Translations under genes and position numbers: made by a program
Origin: Clostridiales bacterium
Lineage (GTDB): Bacteria > Bacillota > Clostridia > Oscillospirales > Butyricicoccaceae
Length of the DNA: 12,335 bases
Assembly: GCA_019420045.1 (NCBI GenBank)
Contig: JAHZHY010000296.1
Span: 1 to 12,335, forward strand
Direction of reading: 5' to 3'
The notes under the pieces: model-generated
Told to the model about the DNA's origin: nothing
The model's database searches: none
What the model saw: the letters and a program-made list of their open reading frames with translations, nothing else
Shown: one piece after another, positions 6,788-12,335 of the stretch
Numbering within the stretch: the first letter of the stretch is position 1
How the letters are laid out: every line of letters begins with the position of its first letter

Positions 6788-7933
6788 GTGGAATTGGGCT
6801 CGAAACCCATCCGCAAACGGAGCAAGAAGCGTCAGAGCATCGATCTGCCCTTTTTGATCCTTACCATATTGCTTTTGAGCATCGGCTTGATCACCCTGTT
6901 TTCCGCAAGCTATGTGGATGCCATCAACAGTACCCAGTCCGGTGACGGAGCCTTTTATTTCAAGCGCCAGGGAATGTTCGCCCTGGCCGGCATTGGCTGT
7001 ATGCTGGCGGTGGCCTTTTGCCTGGATTACCGGAAACTGCACTATCTGGCCATCCCTTCCATGGTGGTTTCGGTTTTGCTTTTGGTGGCCGTTATTTTTG
7101 TGGGCGTGGAGCACAACGACGCTCAGCGTTGGCTGAAGATCGGCGTGGAGTTCCAGCCTTCGGAAATCGCCAAGTTTTCCGTCATATTGTGTTTTGCCAG
7201 CATGATCACTGCGTGGGGGCCGAAGAAAATGCGCACCTTCCGGTACGGTATTCTGCCCTTTGTGGGAATTATCGTGCTCATTGCGGCGTTGCTCTATTTT
7301 GAACCCCATCTGTCGGCCACCGTTATCATCGGCGCCACCGGCATGGTGATGGTCTATCTGGGCGGCGCCAACCTGGCCTGGCTGTTCAGCATGGCGGCCT
7401 GCGGTGTGGGCGGCGTTGTGGGGCTGATTTTTTTGCTTCCCCATGCCATGACCCGCGTCAAAGTGTGGCTGGACCCCTTCAGCGATTTCCGGGGTAAGGG
7501 CTGGCAGGGCGCCCAATCCCTGATGGCTGTGGGTTCCGGCGGCGTATGGGGCCTGGGGCTTGGGCAGGGACGGCAGAAACACCTGTTTTTGCCGGAACCG
7601 GCCAATGACTTTATTTTTGCTGTGATCTGCGAAGAGCTGGGCATGGTGGGGGCCATCCTCATTATGATCGTCTTTGCCGCTTTGATCCTGCGGGGGTACC
7701 AGATCGCCCTGCGGGCTCCCGATCGGTTCGGCAGCCTGCTGGTGGCGGGGATCACCACCCAGATCGCCATCCAGACCATTTTCAATATGGGCGTTGTCAC
7801 CGGCCTTTTGCCGGTTACCGGCGCCGCTTTGCCCTTCTTCAGCTATGGCGGCACTTCGCTGATGATGCTCCTGGCGGAAGTGGGGGTCATTTTGTCGGTA
7901 TCCCGAAGAATTCCGGCCCCGGAACAGGGGTAA
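6788..7933 (+). CDS. ftsW: FtsW, septal peptidoglycan glycosyltransferase (SEDS family)
   Basis: FtsW is a multi-pass membrane protein that polymerises lipid II into glycan strands at the septum with its class B PBP. The 381 residues counted from GTG 6788 show a basic N-terminus, about ten hydrophobic segments, RWLKIG-VEFQPSEIAK (114-129), LPEPANDFIFAV (268-279) and NMGVVTGLLPVTG (333-345) followed by PFFSYGG (349-355). These are the SEDS hallmarks. RodA and SpoVE are the alternatives, but position next to mraY and murG favours FtsW. The given start is the first conventional codon; a probable AUU start at 6767 would add seven residues (MKTLAAS). The frame is the same as mraY, separated from it by one TGA and 17 sense codons before GTG 6788. 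Confidence 0.92.
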   Translation: MELGSKPIRKRSKKRQSIDLPFLILTILLLSIGLITLFSASYVDAINSTQSGDGAFYFKRQGMFALAGIGCMLAVAFCLDYRKLHYLAIPSMVVSVLLLVAVIFVGVEHNDAQRWLKIGVEFQPSEIAKFSVILCFASMITAWGPKKMRTFRYGILPFVGIIVLIAALLYFEPHLSATVIIGATGMVMVYLGGANLAWLFSMAACGVGGVVGLIFLLPHAMTRVKVWLDPFSDFRGKGWQGAQSLMAVGSGGVWGLGLGQGRQKHLFLPEPANDFIFAVICEELGMVGAILIMIVFAALILRGYQIALRAPDRFGSLLVAGITTQIAIQTIFNMGVVTGLLPVTGAALPFFSYGGTSLMMLLAEVGVILSVSRRIPAPEQG

Positions 7934-7975
7934 AAGCATTATACAAACAAAGAAGAGAATGGAGCGAACAGAGCC

Positions 7976-9100
7976 ATGAAGATCCTTTTTACAGGAGGCG
8001 GCACAGCGGGCCATGTGAATCCCGCTTTGGCTGTGGCGGGATATATCCGCCAGCAGGACCCCTCGGCGGATATCCGTTTTGCCGGGGCTCAGGGCGCTAT
8101 TGAAGAGCGGCTGGTCAAGCGGGCCGGCTATCCTCTTTATACTTTCCCCCTGGCAGGGCTTTCCCGTAAACTGTCCCCCAAGGGACTGAAACAGAATGTG
8201 GAGGCGCTGAAAAAAGCTGCCAAGGCCAGCCGGCGGGCTGAGGAGATTCTCAAGGAATTTGCCCCCGATCTGGTGCTGGGTACCGGAGGCTATGCCGGCT
8301 ATCCCGCTGTGCGGGCGGCCGTGCGCCGGAAGGTGCCTTGTGCTATGCTGGAGGTCAATGCCACGCCGGGGATGGTGGTCAAGCGGATGAGCCGGAAGGC
8401 CGATTGCGTTTTCACCAGTTTCCCGGAGACCGAACCTTATTTGAAAGGGGCTAAAAAAGTGGTGCTCACCGGCAGTCCGGTGCGGCAGGAGATTCTGGCG
8501 GCCCGGCCCAACGGCCTGAAGGAGCGGCTGTTCCCCGGAGAGAAGGGGCCGCTGGTGGTTTCCTTCTGGGGCAGTGTGGGCGCTTACTATATGAATCAGA
8601 AGATGAGCCGGTGTATCCAGCTGTGTGCTCAGGAAAAGAAATTCTGCCTGATCCACGGCGCTGGGCGGAATAATTATCAGTGGATGCCGGAGACCATTGA
8701 AAAAATGGGAGTCCGGCTGGATGAAGCCAAGAACATCGACCTGCGGGAATATATTTTTGACATGGATCAGGTGCTCTGTGAGGCTGATCTGGTGATCTGC
8801 CGGGCGGGAGCTTCCACTTTGGCGGAGATCTGCGCCGCTGGAAAACCTTCCATCATCGTTCCCTCTCCTTATGTTGCCGACAACCACCAGGAGAAAAATG
8901 CCAGAGTGCTGGAAAAGAGAGGGGCCGCTGTGGTGCTGCTGGAGCAGGAGATCACCGGCGACAAGCTCTATGAAACTGCTTGCCAGCTTCTGTCCCAGCC
9001 GGACAAGTTGGCTGAAATGGGCCGCAGGGCCAAAGAAATGGCGAAAACCGACGCTGCTGCGCGGATCTATCAGCAGATCCGCGCAGTGGCCGGAGTGTAA
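7976..9100 (+). CDS. murG: MurG, lipid I to lipid II GlcNAc transferase
   Basis: MurG is a peripheral inner-face GT-B (GT28) glycosyltransferase that adds GlcNAc from UDP-GlcNAc to lipid I. The 374-residue product shows the first glycine loop GGGTAGHVNPAL (7-18, with the conserved His13), the second loop GTGGYAGYPAV (102-112), a third loop GSVGA (199-203), and the UDP-GlcNAc site RAGASTLAEICAAGKP (276-291) with VADNHQEKNA (300-309). Two usual motifs are altered: the HEQN/HESN segment reads LEVN (125-128), and the GGSxGA loop has Trp198 in place of the first glycine. The start has only a weak ribosome site (GGAG at 7961-7964). The gene lies 42 bases after ftsW. Confidence 0.94.
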   Translation: MKILFTGGGTAGHVNPALAVAGYIRQQDPSADIRFAGAQGAIEERLVKRAGYPLYTFPLAGLSRKLSPKGLKQNVEALKKAAKASRRAEEILKEFAPDLVLGTGGYAGYPAVRAAVRRKVPCAMLEVNATPGMVVKRMSRKADCVFTSFPETEPYLKGAKKVVLTGSPVRQEILAARPNGLKERLFPGEKGPLVVSFWGSVGAYYMNQKMSRCIQLCAQEKKFCLIHGAGRNNYQWMPETIEKMGVRLDEAKNIDLREYIFDMDQVLCEADLVICRAGASTLAEICAAGKPSIIVPSPYVADNHQEKNARVLEKRGAAVVLLEQEITGDKLYETACQLLSQPDKLAEMGRRAKEMAKTDAAARIYQQIRAVAGV

Positions 9101-9196
9101 CAGAACAACCACCGACGAGCCGGCATAGTATGGGGTAACAACATGCGCCCCCCTTTGCCTTTTGACGGCAGACGCGGGCGCGGGCGGATCGTCCAC

Positions 9197-9202
9197 AGGA
9201 GG
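9197..9202 (+). promoter_or_regulatory. Ribosome binding site that fixes the murA start
   Basis: A perfect AGGAGG lies seven bases before ATG 9210. The murA frame stays open upstream to a TTG at 9162, but that stretch encodes a low-complexity Ala/Gly/Ser sequence and lacks a ribosome site, so 9210 is the real start. Confidence 0.88.
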
Positions 9203-9209
9203 AAATACT

Positions 9210-10466
9210 ATGAGCAGGCTTATCATTGAAGGAGGCCGGCCGCTGGAAGGGTCGGTTCGGGCCGGGGGCGCAAAAAACAGCGTGCTGCCTATTTTGGCCG
9301 CTACCATCATCAGCGGTGGTGAAAGTATCATACATAATTGTCCCGATCTGCGGGATGTACATTCGGCTATTGCCATTCTGCGCCATCTGGGCTGCCGGGT
9401 CAGCCAGGAGGGCCACACGGTGACGGTGGACTCGGCGCCCATGGACCGGTGGGATATTCCCGACCATCTCATGCGGGAAATGCGTTCTTCGGTAATCTTT
9501 CTGGGGCCGATCCTGGCCCGGTGCGGCAAAGCTCGCATGACCTTTCCCGGCGGCTGTGAGCTGGGGCCCCGTCCCATCGATCTGCATCTGGCCGCTTTGC
9601 GGAAACTGGGGGTAGAGATCCGGGAAGAGGGTGGGGAGATCACCGCCTGGTGTGAAACGCTGCAGGGATGTGATATCACCCTTTCCTTGCCCAGTGTGGG
9701 AGCCACGGAAAATATCATGCTGTTTGCCACCGCCTGTCCTGGGGTCACCCGCATTATCAATGCGGCTCGGGAACCGGAGATCTGGGATCTGCAGCAATTT
9801 CTCCAGGGGATCGGCGCAGATGTTTCCGGTGCAGGATACCATGATGTGCGGATCGGTGGACAGATGGCTTTGAAAAAGAATACCCAGCATCGGGTGATCG
9901 CCGATCGGATCGAATCGGCCACATATTTGTGCGCCTGTGCCGCTGCCGGGGGAAAGATCACAGTGGAGGACACCGAACCCTCCTATTTTGCCTCTGTGAC
10001 CCAACTGCTGGAAGAAAGCGGATGCACACTTCAGGTGGGGGCAGATCGGGTGACCATTGAGGCACCGGGGCGGCTGCGCAGCGTGGGAACGGTGCGTACC
10101 ATGCCCTATCCGGGTTTCCCCACAGACGCACAGTCGCCTTTGATGGCGGCCATGTGCCTGGCACGGGGCACCACGGTGTTTACCGAGAATATCTTTGAAA
10201 ATCGCTATCGCCACTGCGCCGAATTGATGCGCATGGGGGCGGATATCCAGGTGGAAGGAAGATTGGCTCTGGTGCGTGGTGTGGACTATCTGACGGGAAG
10301 CGCCGTCAAAGCCACCGATCTGCGGGGTGGCGCTGCCATGGTGGTGGCCGGTCTGGCCGCCCAGGGAGAGACCAGTATCAGCGAAATCGACCACATCGAC
10401 AGGGGATATGAGAAGATCGAAAAGGCATATGCTCAGCTGGGAGCCTGTATCCGTCGGGAGGAATAG
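9210..10466 (+). CDS. murA: MurA, UDP-GlcNAc 1-carboxyvinyltransferase
   Basis: MurA transfers enolpyruvate from PEP to UDP-GlcNAc, the first committed step of peptidoglycan synthesis, in the cytoplasm. The 418-residue length and two-lobed EPSP-synthase-like fold pattern are normal. Visible motifs are GGAKNS (19-24, substrate-binding Lys22 and Asn23), RSSVIFLGP (92-100), the mobile catalytic loop PGGCELGPRPIDLHL (113-127) with Cys116, PGFPTDAQ (301-308, with the conserved Asp306) and DRGYE (397-401). Cys116 is the residue alkylated by fosfomycin in this family, so the enzyme is predicted to be sensitive; resistant MurA forms carry Asp there. It sits 109 bases after murG and 15 before divIB, a place where other Firmicutes often have murB or murA. 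Firmicutes frequently have a second murA copy elsewhere. Confidence 0.96.
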   Translation: MSRLIIEGGRPLEGSVRAGGAKNSVLPILAATIISGGESIIHNCPDLRDVHSAIAILRHLGCRVSQEGHTVTVDSAPMDRWDIPDHLMREMRSSVIFLGPILARCGKARMTFPGGCELGPRPIDLHLAALRKLGVEIREEGGEITAWCETLQGCDITLSLPSVGATENIMLFATACPGVTRIINAAREPEIWDLQQFLQGIGADVSGAGYHDVRIGGQMALKKNTQHRVIADRIESATYLCACAAAGGKITVEDTEPSYFASVTQLLEESGCTLQVGADRVTIEAPGRLRSVGTVRTMPYPGFPTDAQSPLMAAMCLARGTTVFTENIFENRYRHCAELMRMGADIQVEGRLALVRGVDYLTGSAVKATDLRGGAAMVVAGLAAQGETSISEIDHIDRGYEKIEKAYAQLGACIRREE

Positions 10467-10481
10467 ACCGGTGGTGGAAGT

Positions 10482-11258
10482 ATGAAGAAAAAGAAAAGCA
10501 GTGCCCCTCCTGGGCCAAGGCCGAAAAAACGGCGGCGGCGCAGGAGGGGACCGGGAATATTGATCAGCCTTCTGTGTCTGGTTTTGATCTGCGCTGCCAT
10601 TCTGGCGGCGGTGACGGTGTTTTTCAAGGTCAAGCGGGTCACGGTATCCGGTGAAAGCCGGTATGATTCACAGGAAGTGCTGGAGGCTGCCGGAATTGCA
10701 GAAGGGGAAAATTTGTTTTTCCTCAACAAGGTAGCTATCACCAACCGGATCTTTCGGGACCGGCCTTATCTGGATACGGTTTCTATCCGGCGGAGGTTTC
10801 CCGATACGGTGGAAATCGTTTTGAAGGACTGTGTGCCGGCGGCGGTGGTCTCTTTTGAAAATCGCTATTGGCTTGTGGATAAAAACGGAAAAATTTTGGA
10901 AGAAATTGCACAAGACCAAACAGCGGGGTATTGTTTGGTCACAGGGCTTGAGCTGGAAGAGCCCCAAGTGGGCAAATATTTGGATTTTTCCCAGCAAGAG
11001 CAGGGAAAAGCCCTGTCTACCATATTGAATACCGCAGAAAATAGTGGTATACTGAAAGAAATTATGGGAATCGACATAACGAAACTGTTCGAAATTCGAT
11101 TGCAGTACACAGAACGCTTTGTGGTGGAATTGGGAACGGTGGAGGAACTGGAAAAGAAAATCAGTTTCCTCAATCAAGTGGTGGAACGGTTGGGAAGCAC
11201 GGACACCGGTGTGATCGATCTCACCGACCCCCAAACCGCCCGTTTCCGTCCGCAATGA
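10482..11258 (+). CDS. divIB: DivIB/FtsQ cell division protein with POTRA domain
   Basis: The 258-residue product has a very basic cytoplasmic tail (KKRRRRRR at 15-22), one membrane segment at about 24-48, a POTRA domain at about 49-118 ([23 protein letters not shown] region through [10 protein letters not shown]) and an extracytoplasmic beta domain ending with [14 protein letters not shown]. DivIB/FtsQ binds FtsL and DivIC and helps hold and regulate the septal synthase. Identification rests on topology, the POTRA pattern and position before ftsZ. The ATG follows GGTGG (10473-10477). The 3' half (10861-11100) is about 42% GC by count, lower than its surroundings, and contains a good promoter match. 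Confidence 0.92.
   Translation: MKKKKSSAPPGPRPKKRRRRRRGPGILISLLCLVLICAAILAAVTVFFKVKRVTVSGESRYDSQEVLEAAGIAEGENLFFLNKVAITNRIFRDRPYLDTVSIRRRFPDTVEIVLKDCVPAAVVSFENRYWLVDKNGKILEEIAQDQTAGYCLVTGLELEEPQVGKYLDFSQQEQGKALSTILNTAENSGILKEIMGIDITKLFEIRLQYTERFVVELGTVEELEKKISFLNQVVERLGSTDTGVIDLTDPQTARFRPQ
11025..11053 (+). promoter_or_regulatory. Candidate sigma-A promoter inside divIB, directed at ftsZ
   Basis: TTGAAT (11025-11030) and TATACT (11048-11053) are separated by exactly 17 bases, and TGG directly precedes the -10, giving an extended -10 element. Transcription would start near 11060, about 260 bases before the ftsZ ATG. The site lies in an AT-richer patch of divIB. ftsZ is commonly served by extra promoters inside upstream dcw genes, which fits. 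Use in the cell is inference. Confidence 0.55.
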
Positions 11259-11285
11259 TCCGCATTGGGGGACAGAAGCGTTTTT
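11248..11285 (+). other. Hairpin over the divIB stop followed by five T
   Basis: GTCC-g-CAATG (11248-11257) can pair with CATTG-gg-GGAC (11263-11273), nine base pairs interrupted by a small internal loop, and the stop codon of divIB is inside it. A TTTTT run follows at 11281-11285, seven bases after the stem, which is too far for a classic terminator. CCCCCAA (11228-11234) could pair instead with TTGGGGG (11265-11271), so two exclusive structures are possible. Confidence 0.3.
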
Positions 11286-11322
11286 AAGGAAAAAATACAT
11301 TGTGAGCAAGGTGGAGGCAGCT

Positions 11323-12335
11323 ATGGGCTTTTCGTTTGATGCAGGAACAGAGAATAATGTGAATATTAAAGTGGTCGGTGTGGGCGGCGGCGGCGGCAAC
11401 GCCGTCAACCGCATGATTTCCAGCGGAATCCGGGGCGTGGATTTTATCGCTGTCAATACGGACAAGCAGGCTCTGAATTATTCGGCGGCAACGATCAAGA
11501 TGGCCGTGGGGGAAAAGCTCACCAAGGGCCTGGGCGCCGGTTCCAACCCGGAGATCGGCCGGAAGGCCGCGGAGGAAAGCTCCGAAGAATTGAAAAAGGT
11601 GCTGGAAAGCTCCAACATGGTCTTTATCACCGCCGGTATGGGCGGCGGTACCGGCACTGGCGCCGCTCCCATCATCGCCCAGATTGCCAAGGAAATGGGC
11701 ATTCTGACAGTGGGCATCGTCACCCGTCCCTTTGCCTTTGAGGGCAAGAAGCGCACCGATCAGGCTACCGCCGGTATCATGCAGCTGAAGGAAGAAGTGG
11801 ATGCTCTGGTCACCATCCCCAATGAGCGGCTGAAATATGTGAGCGAACAGAAGATCACACTGCAGAACGCCTTTGAAGTGGCCGACAGCGTGCTGCTCCA
11901 GGCGGTGCAGAGCATCAGTGAACTGATCACAGTGCCCGGCCTGATCAACCTGGACTTCGCCGATGTGTCCACCATTATGCGCAATGCCGGATATGCCCAC
12001 ATGGGTATGGGCCGCGCTTCCGGTAAGGACAAGGCCGAAGAGGCCGCCAAGATGGCTATCCAGAGCCCGCTGCTGGAAACTTCCATCGCCGGGGCTCGGG
12101 GTGTTATCCTGAACATCACCGGTTCTCCCGATATCGGCCTGGAGGAAGTGGAACAGGCTGCGGCCATGGTGCAGACTTCTGCCCATCCGGAGGCACATAT
12201 CATCTTCGGTGCGGCCATTGATGAGAATCTGGAAGACGAAGTGAAAATCACCGTCATCGCCACCGGCTTTGACGATAAACCGGCTATGCCCAAGGAGCCT
12301 AAAGCGGCAGCGCCTTCCCAGGAAGCGGCTCCTCA
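11323..12335 (+). CDS. ftsZ: FtsZ, tubulin-like division GTPase (3' end missing)
   Basis: FtsZ polymerises with GTP into the Z ring that recruits and organises the divisome. The window holds 337 codons plus two bases; the end of the linker and the C-terminal partner-binding peptide are cut off. Visible are the N-terminal [16 protein letters not shown] loop (17-32), AVNTDKQAL (43-51), the tubulin signature GGGTGTG (107-113), [11 protein letters not shown] (134-144), the T7 synergy loop NLDFADV (209-215) with the catalytic aspartates 211 and 214, and the MGMGRASG segment (227-234). The variable linker begins near residue 318 with proline and alanine. ATG 11323 is chosen because GGTGGAGG (11310-11317) lies five bases upstream; in-frame GTG codons at 11302 and 11311 are less well placed. 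No ftsA precedes it. Confidence 0.97.
   Translation, partial: MGFSFDAGTENNVNIKVVGVGGGGGNAVNRMISSGIRGVDFIAVNTDKQALNYSAATIKMAVGEKLTKGLGAGSNPEIGRKAAEESSEELKKVLESSNMVFITAGMGGGTGTGAAPIIAQIAKEMGILTVGIVTRPFAFEGKKRTDQATAGIMQLKEEVDALVTIPNERLKYVSEQKITLQNAFEVADSVLLQAVQSISELITVPGLINLDFADVSTIMRNAGYAHMGMGRASGKDKAEEAAKMAIQSPLLETSIAGARGVILNITGSPDIGLEEVEQAAAMVQTSAHPEAHIIFGAAIDENLEDEVKITVIATGFDDKPAMPKEPKAAAPSQEAAP

Noticed and set aside
9162..9209. 16-codon N-terminal extension of murA from TTG 9162
   Set aside because: A perfect AGGAGG serves ATG 9210, and the extension is Ala/Gly/Ser-rich without a ribosome site. MurA proteins start at the MSRLIIEGG-like position.
6776..9973. Antisense open frame of 1065 codons opposite ftsW, murG and murA
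   Set aside because: It mirrors three certain genes, changes composition abruptly along its length and shows no protein motif. No start signal supports it.
8952..10394. Antisense open frame of 480 codons over murA
   Set aside because: It is the reverse shadow of murA with low-complexity composition and no motif.
11284..12198. Antisense open frame of 304 codons opposite ftsZ
   Set aside because: ftsZ reads on the + strand with every family signature; the antisense product is His/Gly-rich shadow sequence.
1..12335. Mobile elements, CRISPR arrays, tRNA or rRNA genes, phage or defence genes
   Set aside because: None were seen. Genes are tightly packed and collinear on one strand, all belong to cell wall synthesis or division apart from the rRNA methyltransferase and MraZ, and no repeats or integration marks are visible.

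Overview
The window is a stretch of a division and cell wall (dcw) cluster, with every recognisable gene on the + strand. The order is mraZ (3' part), rsmH, ftsL, a PASTA-containing class B PBP gene, murE, mraY, ftsW, murG, murA, divIB/ftsQ and ftsZ (5' part). The organism looks like a moderately GC-rich member of the Firmicutes, class Clostridia, probably near the Oscillospiraceae/Ruminococcaceae. The reasons are strong AGGAGG-type ribosome sites, a PBP with C-terminal PASTA repeats, DivIB-style FtsQ, murA inside the cluster, and ftsZ directly after divIB without ftsA. MurE carries a DNPR motif, which points to meso-diaminopimelate peptidoglycan. The taxonomic placement is inference from gene order and protein style, not from a search.

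Layout. 1-1789 holds mraZ-rsmH-ftsL: a transcription regulator, a 16S rRNA methyltransferase and a small bitopic divisome protein. An 87-base gap (1790-1876) carries a perfect TATAAT hexamer and a hairpin followed by six T, then comes the PBP gene (1877-4165) and murE (4190-5650). A 123-base gap holds a very GC-rich hairpin where murF often lies. mraY (5774-6736) is followed by ftsW with an unusual start region, then murG (7976-9100), murA (9210-10466), divIB (10482-11258) and ftsZ (from 11323, cut by the window end). No gap exceeds 300 bases.

How the genes work together. MurA makes the first committed precursor of the pathway and MurE adds the third residue of the stem peptide. MraY loads the muramyl-pentapeptide on undecaprenyl phosphate and MurG adds GlcNAc to give lipid II. 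FtsW polymerises and the class B PBP cross-links glycan at the septum. FtsL and DivIB belong to the complex that controls FtsW-PBP, and FtsZ organises the division site. murF, murD, murB, murC and ftsA are not in the window and must be encoded elsewhere.

This is a conserved housekeeping region and I see no new defence, mobile or biosynthetic system. The points worth a second look are regulatory or translational: a terminator-like element before the PBP gene, a probable AUU start for ftsW with an 11-codon mini-ORF over its ribosome site, a strong-looking promoter inside divIB ahead of ftsZ, the murE-mraY hairpin, and departures from usual MurG motifs.
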